Shown: piece by piece, positions 35,885 through 46,103 of the stretch | Numbering within the stretch: position 1 is the first letter of the stretch | Layout of the letters: each line of letters begins with the position of its first letter | NCBI GenBank assembly: GCA_022457155.1 | Contig: JAJGOT010000511.1 | Coordinates: 124,001 to 188,000, forward strand | Direction: 5' to 3' | DNA: 64,000 bases | Source: Cladopsammia gracilis | Lineage: Eukaryota; Cnidaria; Anthozoa; Scleractinia; Dendrophylliidae | Notes under the pieces: generated by a model | Databases searched by the model: none | Seen by the model: the letters and a program-made list of their open reading frames with translations, nothing else | What the model was told of the DNA's origin: nothing | Translations under genes and position numbers: made by a program

Positions 35885-36118
35885 GATCGGAACGGTTCGT
35901 TAGCTGGTCTGAGCCTCAGCCGGCCTGCTCGTGTCTCAATCGATCCAAGATCGGAACGTGGTTCGTTAGCTGGTCTGAGCCCCTTCCGGCCCAGTCGTGT
36001 CTCAATCGACCCAGGGTCGGAACTTAGTTATTCAGCTGGTCTGAGCATGTTCGACCTACGCGTGTCTCAATCGATCCAAGATCGGAACTTGGTTCGTTAG
36101 CTGGTCGAGGCTTCTTCG
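35885..36118. repeat. 66-bp tandem repeat spanning the stop codon of the Cwc2-like gene
   Basis: About 3.5 units share GATCGGAAC, GGTTCGTTAGCTGGTCTGAG and GTGTCTCAATCGAYCCA, with unit anchors at 35894, 35960, 36026 and 36091 (66, 66, 65 bp). The unit nearest the gene contains the minus-strand TAA at 36099-36097. The others form the 3' UTR and mostly repeat the same TTA. Confidence 0.8.
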
Positions 36119-39100
36119 GAGTGAGTTTCATTTTTTGGCGCAAGCATTTGTCTATAAGGATCTTGAGTTGAACATGATCTATCAGTTTGATAATATTGTG
36201 AGTAGTCCCACGCTTGGCTGTTATCATAGTTATCATATCCTTCGTAATAGTTATAACTGTTCCAATCTGTCATCGTAGCTTCTGAGTTCTCCGTACTGCT
36301 GTACTCGGCATACTGAGAGGCCTGATGAACTGTTTTACTAGTACCCTCCGTTTCTTTGGACTGGAGCGATTCCCCTCTCTTCAGAGCTTCATCCAACCTC
36401 GAGCAGTCCGTGTATACATTCTGGAGAACTTCGGCCTAAAATGAGAAAACAAACCCTGCGCTGTTAATGCCATGGTAACACAGCGTCAGTATACGATATC
36501 GTCTTACAATTAAAGTTGCTTTGAGTATGTAACGGGGACAGGTGCCCTGCTACTATAAACCGAGATCTTTTACTTCAAGTGGATTAGAACTTCCGGCGTC
36601 CAGGAACATGATGTTTTATTGCTGATGTTGATTCATTCGCTTACAAGCTCTTACTGAAAGGCTAATTGTCATACCATAAAATGCCGGTTATAAGACCTGG
36701 GCTTATACATCTTCATAAGGGTTTTTGGCTGTCAAGCAAAAAATACAGTGACAAATAAGCGTTGTTTTAGTTAATTTGGTGCAAATTTTGTAAAGAATTC
36801 CTGTTAGGGAACTGTGGTGTGTTTTCATATAGGAGGGGTACAACCGGAATATTGTTTTGTTACCAAACTGATGGGCTTATAACCGGAATCATTTCTTGTC
36901 AGCTAGGAGAGTTACCTATTGATGTTTTTAGCTATCATTACAATTTTAACGTTTGACATTTTTATTCAATGTTTTACTTACCTTATGAATTAATTATATG
37001 TTTATATCAGTACGTTGGGTCTGAAAAACCCTGATTGGGAGATTCAATAAAGTTTTAATGTTTAATGATTTTAGGGTATACGACTTGTGGCCAACAGTAT
37101 TTGGACAACTCAATTTTCCATGCGTATGCTTGCTAAATAAAGGAAAGTTCTAAATATATTAGTTTTCGCACTTTCACTAACCGAAACTCATTTCATATTT
37201 CAAAGCCTTTGTTATAACAGCAAGTAAAAAACACCTATTAATATAAATCTACTAGCGCTCTATCACGAATGGTCCGAATGCTGTTCTCTTATTGGCTACG
37301 CTACTCACTATCTATTCTGTTGTAGAAGTGAGAAGTCTGATGGCGGGCCGCTTCTTCGCGTTTTCAAAGTGTCTGTGAAGAGTATTTGTTGTTAAGTTTT
37401 GAACGCCTTGTAGATTTACACTAAAACAATTGGATTATGAGCTCGAGATTTCTATGGTGTGATAGTTGATCAGGGCGAATGATTTGCATTGCGATCACAA
37501 AGATGAAGATATTTTCCAAGAAGAGAAAAATACTTTTTACTGAAATATGTGTCGTAACAGGCAACTCTCAATGGAACATCACTGGGAGTGAGAAAAGTTA
37601 CAAAATAGATGAAACAGATGATGTGAATATTCTAAACTGGTAACGTACCTGTTCAAATTGTTCCCTGGTCATTGGGCCGCATTCAACAGGGTACTGATTA
37701 TCTGTGTTTGGATAAGGCCCTGTTACCTGAGCACTGGGTGGGTCACTGGGGTGTAAAAGGGCCTTTTGAAGTAAACCTCTCTCTGACGCAGCTTCGAGCA
37801 CTTTCTGTTTCGCTCGTAAAAGCACCTGAATGAAACAAAGATCCATGAAGAAGTTGTTTCGTTAAGAGAAAGTTGTAGACTAATATATTTTGCTATTTAA
37901 AATGTCCAAAGTCATCGTTGTTTCGAGCTCTGGGCCTGCTTGTTCGAAAGCCAGTTTGAATTAACGCCAGGATTAAAAAAGATAAGATTTTCAACTCGCG
38001 CATTTAAAATGTTATTAAAAGCTAACATTAAGCTAAAGGTAAAAAAGGTGAAAGTTGAAACTGAAGGTAAAAACGTTTTTTTAAAAAAAGTCTTTGGGAA
38101 GCAATTAAACAGCAAACTTCGCACTAATCTTAGCTTCATCGTTGTTTGAACAACTGGGTCCTGATTTGCTCGTGTCGTCAAATTTATGTTGAAAGGGGTT
38201 TTCTACAGCTGAAACCAAAACCACAGTATTGATTAATAGGACATTTTCAGGACATCTCCAGTTCAAGACTTTTGGGAGCTTAATCTTACAAATAAGCAAC
38301 TTAGTCACTAGCCTGTGAACAGGCTTCTTTTTGGGGAATTGGGTTAGGTTAAAATCGCGGACTGGGGAAGAGAGAAGGGGTCGCTTCGCTTGCCGATTTT
38401 AACCTAACCCAATTCCCCAAAACGAAGTCTGTTCACAGGCTACTTAGTCACCTTTTTTTTTGTTCAAACGGGGAAAACGCGAATAATTCGTGTCAGTTCC
38501 AGATACTTTCAAGTATGAAATCAATTATAAACAGCTCAATCAAAAACGACTGGCAATGGAACAGGAAATAAGTTCACCTCTTTCCTTGCTTTCGGATTTG
38601 GATCATCGAAAGCCCATCTCACATTCAGCAATTCTCTGTTGTTCAACTTCTGGTCTGACATCGCGATCTGGAGAAATTGTTGCAAATAATATAAGGCACG
38701 ATATACTACCAGCAGTACTACACTCCATCTCAAAAAAACACCTTGTGTGCAATTCATGAAAACGAAAAAATGACCATAGTATTATTTCGTTGAATATGTA
38801 ATTTATTATTAGACATTACATATATTTTAATTTAGTATATTTTAAATGGTTGTAAGCGGCGCCTTAGAACTTTAAGGTGCCGTTACACGATGCAATTTTT
38901 TCCGGCAACTTGCAACGCAATACTGACGAGAGCCGTTGCAAGACAGGTAGCGGATGAAATTGCGCGTAACACCTTCTCTGCGCAAGTTTCGCAACGAAAA
39001 ATTGCGATTCGAGTTGCAGAAAAAGTTGACCACTTATCTACTTTTTGCAACGTTGCGAGACAAGATGCAAAGTGTTACATGTAATCAGCAACTTGTGTCG

Positions 39101-42100
39101 CAATGATGAAGGCGAGAGCCAATCAGAGTTCAGAACATGAAAGTAGGAGCCAATCAAAATTCAGATAGTTCGCGCTACTCATTTCAAGATGGCAGACCTG
39201 ATGAAAACAACCTCTCTCCTCCCGTCTTGCCGCCCAGGATTTTATCCATTCTTTTATTCTTCTTTTCACTTTGTGAGCATTCTCTTCAATCTCGCGTTCT
39301 AATTCTAAAATCGTTAATATGGCTATTGCTTTCGGCTTTAAATTACTTCCTCGGTTCGACATGTTCGCGCAAAATGTCGCGAGCGTCTGACACCACCGAG
39401 CAACTTGTCTCGCAACATGTCGCAACGGCATGAATTCGTCAGCGTTGCGTTGCAAGTTGCAGGAAAAAATGGCCTCGTGTAACAGCACTTTTAATATAAC
39501 GCGCCATAGAGTGGTTTTTAGTTGAGTCTCGTAAAGCCAAAACCAAAGTAATTACAATGATCAATTACAACAGTTGTAGACAATCCAATGAACCAATCAC
39601 AGCTTGAAGCAAATACATGTAGCCGACGCCAAGCGCGGGAAAACGCGTGCGAGCAGGTCACGATTGATTTTGGTTTTACTTCTGATTGGTTGACAAAGTG
39701 GCGCGTGATATTTTTAACCAATCACAAAGCGTAGCAATGCCAAACCAAAGCAATTGCGAAGTAATGTTCATTGTGTCACGAGCGTGGGGCAAAGAAAAAC
39801 ATCCGGGTCCCCGACGGGAATCGAACCTATATGATCTTCTGTACGCTGACGGATGCTCTAATCACTGAGCTACGAGAGAATGGCCTAGCTCGCCACGAGT
39901 CTCTCGTAGCTCTTTGGTTTGAGCACTCGACCGGTGTGCGGAAGGTCAGCTTCGACTCCTGCCGGGGATTCAGATTTTCTTCTTTGTCCCACGCTCGTGA
40001 CATGATAAACATTAAATCTTTCCTATTTCATTACCGAACTAAAAATTCACCATCTTTATTGATCACCAAGATTGTTTTACAAGTCATTCAATGTTGCAGA
40101 TATAGGGTCCTGTGGATGCAAGACGGTAAGGTCTTATATTTACGCGTTTGAGCAAATTTTTTTGCTTATAAAAACGCAAGATTTGTGCGTATAAAACTCG
40201 GTCTACTTTGTTCAAAATGCATAACACTTTCACTTGAAACTAAGAATTGATCTGCATCAGCCACCTACTTCAAAGTGTAGAAATTTAGTTGATAAAGCCG
40301 TTGACACTTTACCTTCGCAAACTCAGCATTCACTCTGTTCTTGTAGCGCACAAACGCGATGTTACGTTTTGGTATTATTCTTAAGTCCTGGTAGGTAAAA
40401 TGAAAGAAAACAACGTGATGAAATATAATATAAAGTTCATAAAGGAATCGCTGTCATTTGTCTTCTCTTTAGTGGTTTGTAGGAGTTCAAAAACAACAAT
40501 AACAAAACAAAAATAACAAAAAAACCTGACCCCTCTACTTTGGCCATTTTTGGCATCTTCTGCGAAATATTGGTTCTCGCTACTTCCCCCTTCCCCCCTC
40601 CCACCCCTCACAACACCCCCTCCCTTTCCCTTCCCCTTCCCTGTTCCCCAAACTCCCGCCCCAGAGCCCAAGACCTTGCTCACAGGGTAGTAAAATATTT
40701 GAATGTACAATATAAAAATATTTGAACGGATAAGTTAAAAAACATAAAAAATTCTTTGGATTTTTCTAATGAAGTCAATATGGATATTGTTTACCTCAAT
40801 TTCACCCCACTCGCCAAATTCAGTCCACAGCAGCTTTTCCAGTTTGGTTCGATGAGCCAAGCCTCCTACATACAGTGTCCGGCATTCCTTGTCAAATGTA
40901 CCCACCCCTCCCATGTCATCCTTGTGAAAACGGTAACGCTGTCGGCCAAAAACGTCATGAGCAAGATCGATTCTGTAAGGAAGTATCACCCATGGTGTCA
41001 TGATGTATCTATTATTGATTCGCTTTGGTGATGGAGATGGGATTGGTGCAAGAGAGAAAGAGCTTAGAATAACCTAGAAACAAACTAATTAGCTGGAATC
41101 CAGTGTCATAATGAGTTATATTGTTTTAATCACTGATGACTTCTTTTGAACCCAAAGTTCTGATCCCTGATCCAAAGAGGGTGACTAATTTTCATCCCTA
41201 AACAGGAACGTTACCCAGTTTCTGTAGCATGAAGCAACTAGGAGTGTAGCTACTCCCTCTGGATTATGTTGCCAGTACCCATTTATACACCTGGGTGGGG
41301 AGAAAATTTGGAGTAAAGTTTTTTGTCTAAAGAAACAACACAGTAGTTGAGACTTCCAATGAACTACTGACCTATTTTGGTAATATGAACAAATATAAAA
41401 ACCACCTTCCCCTACCCCTCCCCCTCCAAAATTAATTATACCTGACCAGCAGTGCAACATTAAATAGAGGTGGGTAGTGCTGTCATTCAGCCTTGAGGTA
41501 CCCAGCTAAACAAGGAAAGTAGGCAGTCATAAACTCAAGGTAGTCTCCCATAGTTGTTGTCCTTTGGTCAAAGGTGAAGGTTTTGACATATATTCATAGT
41601 AGAAGTAACAGAATAAGTAAAACATGTCTGTCAACTATTTGTTGACTCAAGTTGAAGGTTCACTGACCTCTTTTCATCTTTATCTGTAGGTATGACATGA
41701 AAGTATCCACATTCAGACCCCAAATGACAACACCCTCTGGCAAAGTAGATGCAAAAATAATGCTTGTTTCCACCAGGTTCATACACATTAGCCTTAGTGA
41801 ACCCAGCATCTGTTTCCAAATAACACCTTGTCTCCGAGGGACCTGTCAAAAAATGGGTTTAGACCTACCTAATGAGTAACTGACTAATATCACTAGATTT
41901 TTAAGACCCCCCCCCCCCCCTCCCCATCCCAAAGGATTGGCGATGATAGTGACCATTTTCAGGGTTTCAACTACCAAAAAGAACAAAACCAGCAAAACTC
42001 TGACATTGGTGAAACTGTTATTAGTCAATCTGAAAATTTGTTGGGGTTCCTCTTGAAACCTCTAACTGAACCCCTTTTCACTAGGATATTGTTATACAAT

Positions 42101-43855
42101 ACCATGTATAAATGAAGTTATCTATTCTACTCTAATTTTCTTATTCTCCTTGAATGTTCAAGGTAACAACCCCCCCCCCCCCCCCACCTTCCGCCCTCCC
42201 TCTCCCTATCCACCTCCCACATGGAAGTGGGCTGTCAAAATATTTTTCCATACAAGCTGAGCTGACAACATTTAGGACCCCTCGGATGCAATCTTCAAAG
42301 GTGCCCTCAACGGAGACCTAGTGTTGGAATCTGCCGGGGGGGGGGGGGGGGGGGGGTTACTCCCTATAACGAGCTATATGGGGATGCTCTGCCCGAAAGG
42401 GGTACCTTTTTTAGGCCGGAGGTATATGAAAGGGTAGGGATTTCATGAGTTGAAGTATATGAAAGGGTAGGGATTTCACGATGTATAAGAAAGTATAAAA
42501 AATAGAGAAACCCCCATCTAAGGATTATAAAAAGCGCCTTTAAAAATATATCAAACAGACAGAGATGCCAACTCTCCCAGTTTATCTGGGAGCCTCCAGG
42601 ATACGGAACGAATCTCCCGGTCTCTCGTACGGGTCACCAAATCTCCCGGATAAAAGCGACTTTGGATTTTAACCCAGAATTTCCCAAAATCCAAAAAAAT
42701 GCAGTCTTTCATCATATCTAAACTTCACAAATGCTTTTCGGGTCTCAGGAATGCCGAAAATGGTACCTTAAGAGGATAACGCCCAAAAAAATTTTCCGGG
42801 GCCCCCCTTGATTCTTGTGACTACGTCACTCGATTCACGCCTCGGGGTGATGGTGGAATTTCACTCCCAGAAAAAATTCCCTTAATCTTCAGAGGTTGGC
42901 ATCCCTGAACAGATGCACGTAAAGGCTATATGAAAGGGGTACCATTTTCAAAGAAAGGTATAGGACATTTTCACCTGACGTCATGCTGGTGTACGAAACA
43001 AAAGATCTCTCATTAGCATCTATTACTTTCTTTTGTTCCATCCACCAGTATGGCCTCTGGGCTTTTGTATTTTAAATCAACGGGGAATGGTTGCAAACCA
43101 CCTATAATTATGAAAGGGGTACCATTTTCAATGAAAGGTATATGAAAGGGGTACCTTTTCTGTCAAAAACGGTATATGAAAGGGTAAGGGTTTGGAACTT
43201 GGGGCGGAGCATCCCCGTACAAAACTTTTTTGAGTACCCCCCCCCCCCCCCCCCCCCTTGGGGAATCTGGCCTCCATAAGGGAACGTCCCTACCAATACA
43301 TGTTCATCACTGACCGTGGTCTTTGTCTGCTCTCCAGTTTTCTCCTACCCAGCGATCGTACCAGATGTTATATTCCGTGGCTCCCTCAGGGATCCAGTGC
43401 AATTTCTTCTTTTCTTCCGGATCGATTTGCCGGCGAGCTGGACGGCTAAGGAACATTTCAACCCTAGCTTCCACATCAGTAGCAGAATTCGAAAATTTGT
43501 TTTCTTCCTCAGACGCATTGATCACTGTGTCATTCCTATTTACTGATTCACTCCAAAATCCATGATAATTATATTGGTTTGCAGGTATATACAAAGGATG
43601 AATAGAATCCCAGTTCGCCGGCTTTTCCCATTGCGTTCTATAATCGCTGACATTTTGATAATAATAATGTCCGCTGTTCCAGTCATATGACGCTATCCAC
43701 TGGCCGCGCTGTTCGTACCACTGTGAGCCATACGAATACCCTGTGCTATAATCTGTCGTCGTTTCATGTTGAGTTGTAGATTCGAGTCGCTTGTTTTGCA
43801 AAGTTGCTGAATTTTCATCGTCGTCGCGATCTTCGGCTTTTCGTTTAGCCGCCAT
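36097..43855 (-). CDS. Cwc2/Cwf2-type pre-mRNA splicing factor with WW domain
   Basis: Seven exons in transcription order: 43855-43315, 41842-41668, 40972-40795, 40387-40313, 38667-38578, 37825-37649, 36435-36097; 1575 nt, 524 residues, every join in frame. Residues 53-79 form a WW-like module (W53, YYY, W76, P79). Residues about 145-235 are the Torus/CCCH region (EGATEYNIWYDRWVG, CIYFARGCCHLGSECGYFH). FGRQRYRFHKDDMGGVG is the Cwc2 connector. An RRM follows (TLYVGGL; RNIAFVRY), then LLNVRWAFDDPNPKA. In yeast, Cwc2 is an NTC-related protein that contacts U6 snRNA and intron near the spliceosome active site; the same role is inferred. The C-terminal third is acidic and Tyr-rich, without a known domain. 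The ATG sits in AAAATGGCGGC, a good Kozak context and YY1-like motif. Intron 5 and others hold MITEs. Confidence 0.87.
36957..37070 (+). pseudogene. LINE-like 3' UTR tail
   Basis: TCTGAAAAACCCTGATTGGG followed by AGATTCAATAAAG resembles the tail of the LINE remnant at 28560-28680, including TTTTATTCA and TATGTTTAT-type upstream motifs. No coding part is present. It lies in intron 6 of the Cwc2-like gene, in antisense. Confidence 0.4.
38299..38451. mobile_element. 133-bp MITE with 10-bp TSD
   Basis: The element 38309-38441 has inverted ends TAGCCTGTGAACAGGCTTC and GTCTGTTCACAGGCT, with a second inverted block GGGGAATTGGGTTAGGTTAA. The direct repeat ACTTAGTCAC flanks it (38299-38308, 38442-38451). 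A 9-10 bp duplication suggests a Mutator-type origin. It is in intron 5 of the Cwc2-like gene, about 130 bp from exon 5. Confidence 0.8.
38860..39500. repeat. Possible 630-bp TIR element, CTTTAAGGTGCCGTTACACG type
   Basis: The left end AAGGTGCCGTTACACGATGC with TTTTTTCCGGCAACTTGCAA is mirrored at the right by TTGCAAGTTGCAGGAAAAAA and GGCCTCGTGTAACAGCACTTT. The interior has many dispersed GTTGCA/TGCAAC and TTGCGA motifs. No transposase is readable. It lies in intron 4 of the Cwc2-like gene. Confidence 0.6.
39500..39740. repeat. Repeat family H, copy 2
   Basis: Shares GTAAAGCCAAAACCAAAG, AAATACATGTAGCCGACGCC, GGGAAAACGCGTGCGAGC and GATTGATTTTGGTTTTACTT with the copies at 33440 and 62565. It directly precedes the inverted tRNA-like dimer at 39764. 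Confidence 0.55.
39764..40012. mobile_element. Head-to-head pair of tRNA-derived units forming a TIR element
   Basis: The ends AATGTTCATTGTGTCACGAG and the inverted CTCGTGACATGATAAACATT, with CGTGGGGCAAAGAAAA inside, are arms of about 40 bp. Each half carries a tRNA-like region. On the minus strand CTCGTAGCTCAGTGATTAGA and GGTTCGATTCCCG lie at about 39875-39805. On the plus strand CTCGTAGCTCTTTGGTTTGA and GGTCAGCTTCGACTCC lie at about 39903-39960. Both have plausible A and B boxes but no complete acceptor stems. The mirror arrangement makes a 250-bp hairpin. Confidence 0.65.
41198..41380 (-). mobile_element. tRNA-derived SINE, headless copy
   Basis: Inverted and truncated copy of the SINE at 6410-6720: GTTTCTGTAGCATGAAGCAA, CCCATTTATACACCTGGGTG and GGAGTAAAGTTTTTTGTCTA are kept, while the tRNA head is degraded. 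It lies in intron 2 of the Cwc2-like gene. Confidence 0.6.
42336..43259. mobile_element. About 0.9-kb element with poly-G/poly-C inverted ends
   Basis: The left end is about 18 G then TTACTCCCTATAACG and GGGGATGCTCTGCCC. The right end is the inverse: GGGCGGAGCATCCCC, TGAGTA and about 20 C. Repeated GTATATGAAAGGGTAGGG motifs fill both sides. No transposase is readable. It lies in intron 1 of the Cwc2-like gene, 55 bp from exon 1. A similarly built element is at 44240-44631. Confidence 0.65.
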
Positions 43856-43962
43856 TTTGATTTTTAGGTAGGTACTTCATGTATCCATTAATATAGTATA
43901 TTTAGATTTATGGGGGTAAACCGCTGTTATTTGCTACGAAGGCGCATACCCTTCTCCTTGAT

Positions 43963-44046
43963 AGATTCAGACAACCTCATTCCCAGGGCTTTTCGAGAGA
44001 GGGGCGGGCGGAAGGGAAAAGCCCTGAGAACGAGGTTAAGATTCAG
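43963..44046. mobile_element. 68-bp palindromic MITE with 8-bp TSD
   Basis: The element is 43971-44038. ACAACCTCATTCCCAGGGCT and the inverse ending GCCCTGAGAACGAGGTT match the ends of the large element at 5310-6297, so this is a minimal derivative of the same family. AGATTCAG flanks it on both sides (43963-43970, 44039-44046). Confidence 0.75.
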
Positions 44047-44239
44047 TCTGGACTCTGAGTTATCTGGATATGATTGACAGCGTAAAGCTTCTGATTGTCA
44101 AAATCTTGTCAAAATCAGGATTAAACTGGACCACTCCTGACTGGATTAGCAAGGCTCTGACTTAATTTTATTGGATAGCTAGCATGATTTGGGCTTTTTT
44201 GCATGTGGATAAGATTTTGGCAAATTCTGGATCTCAACC

Positions 44240-44631
44240 GGGGGGGGGGGGGGGGGGGGTAATCCCCGAAAGTTTGGGTAGGGGTGTGTGGCACACTTTT
44301 TAAAACACTAACCCTATTTCAGACCAAAACTGATGACGCAATTTTCCCTACCCTATTTCAGACCTGACCCAAAATTCAATACCCTATTTCGGACCAGGAA
44401 GTGCTTACGTTTGCATAAACATTTGGGAAGGACCTCTAATTCCCAATGTTAATCAATCCGCGTTTCTCAAGGGAGGTAAAAAGTAGCTTCTTCTAAAAAC
44501 CATACCCAATTCCAGACCACAGTATGCAACCATACCCTATTTCAGACCAAAACGGCTTGAAAACCATACCCTTTAGGGCTGCACATACCTAAATAGCTTA
44601 TATATAAGGGAGTAACCCCCCCCCCCCCCCC
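44240..44631. mobile_element. 390-bp element with poly-G/poly-C ends and CCCTATTTCAGACC repeats
   Basis: The left end is about 19 G then TAATCCCCGAAAG. The right end is GGGAGTAA then about 17 C. The interior repeats ACCCTATTTCAGACC-type motifs at least five times. Its build parallels 42336-43259, with different internal repeats. No ORF is present. Confidence 0.6.
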
Positions 44632-45249
44632 TGATCCAATCACTGGATTTTACCAGAAACCCATAAGTGGGCTTAAACGTGCAACTGTCTCTTGCATGCT
44701 TCAAAACAAGCTTGCAATTATTCAGTTTGCTAAGAAGTTGTTACAGTCATATTTGGAAAATCAAGATAAAAATATTAACCAATCAATTTGCTAGAACAAC
44801 TTGCTTCCAATCTCGAGGGACCGAGGGGTTTCCATATATGGTACTAAGCAAAAACTGAATATTCAGAAGCTGTGAATGCATGTTACACGTTTCAACCCAC
44901 TTATGGGCTTCTGATTTTACCTAGTATTACTGGTATTTTATTTATTCATGCTTTTTTTATCTGGTATGACATAAAATGCATGGGATTTGGGGGGTTTGGT
45001 TTTTGGCCTGTAGGGACTTTTTTGGACTCGTTTTCCTCACCACTTTCAAACTTGACTCTTTCCACCCAGGCTCATATACAGCCATCATGTGAGATGCCCA
45101 AGGTGTTCAACATTCAATGTTGGTCTAAATCTTGGCTGCTTTAATATTTTAGTGTCGAGTGTAACCCCGGTTTTATACTCAAGCTTCTCAAGCGTGACAT
45201 TGATTTGATTTTGCCTTCACTACACAACCGAACACACTCAAAGGTTGAG

Positions 45250-45440
45250 GCATGGGCGCGTTGGTCAGCCAGGCCCACGATACATTTTATTATTGACAAA
45301 GGACTATCGTATTACAATATTACTATAATATACTATACTATAATATGACAATAACTCTAGGTTGGCCGGCCAGGCCCACGATACATTTTGTTATTGACGA
45401 AGAACTATAATATAACGATAACTCTAAGCGCACCAGAGCC
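45250..45440. repeat. Imperfect direct repeat, about 105-bp spacing
   Basis: AGGCCCACGATACATTTTAT with ATTGACAAAGGACTAT at 45270 recurs as AGGCCCACGATACATTTTGT with ATTGACGAAGAACTAT at about 45380. Each is followed by AT-rich ACTATAATAT and AATAACTCTA. Confidence 0.6.
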
Positions 45441-46086
45441 GGACACGTAAACCCCAAAAAACCAACTGTTGGAAAAAATAGGGACCGTGTACCCCCGACC
45501 TATGCAGTGGTGCTACCTTTGGGGTTTTAAGGTGTTTTTAACTAAGAAACAAACGACTAAAATGCGGCTAAAACTGCCGATAACAAATCTTAAGGTATTA
45601 CAATAAACAACTAAGACGAAAGTTAACTTGTTTGAACAGTACTAGAGGCGGCGAGGCTGACCGTAGAATGACACAAATCTTTCAACGAACACTTTTCAAA
45701 CTCACGAACCGTGAGCCCCTGCGCACTACACTAGTACCCGGTTCTCTGTTCCGTGTCGGCAAAATATTAATTTATGTCAATACCGATTATCACAAATTAC
45801 ATGAAACGCGATCTTAATTAGCATAGATTTCGGCGATTTTATTCCAGAGTGTTTCATTGGATATCCAAACACCTTGAAGTCGGTTAAAAAACTTGGCTGT
45901 GCCGCGTCTTTTTTCAACCCACCTCTCAGTGTTTCAACTCCTGATGAAACACTCTTTTTTTGTGTAATTTGATATATTATATCAAGCCCTGGTAACCTGG
46001 TATATGAAGATCTGATATCATGACATTCAAGTATACTTCTGTACAATGTAATGGATGATAACACTGACATATAAATTTGTAGGTTC

Positions 46087-46092
46087 TTTATT
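46087..46092 (-). terminator. Poly(A) signal AATAAA of the BBS10-like gene
   Basis: AATAAA on the minus strand starts 11 bases after the TAA stop at 46106-46104, implying a very short 3' UTR. Confidence 0.6.
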
Positions 46093-46103
46093 TCAAAACT
46101 ACT

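Larger units (their letters stand above)
43856..46086. other. Intergenic DNA between the Cwc2-like and BBS10-like genes
   Basis: Upstream of the Cwc2-like ATG. It holds two MITEs (43971-44038, 44240-44631), a short direct repeat (45250-45440) and nothing that looks coding. The Cwc2-like promoter should lie just after 43855, but I see no TATA box there. Confidence 0.5.

Noticed and set aside
39800..39965. tRNA genes
   Set aside because: A and B boxes are present, but acceptor stems do not pair and the units lie in an inverted repeat element, so they are SINE-type relics.
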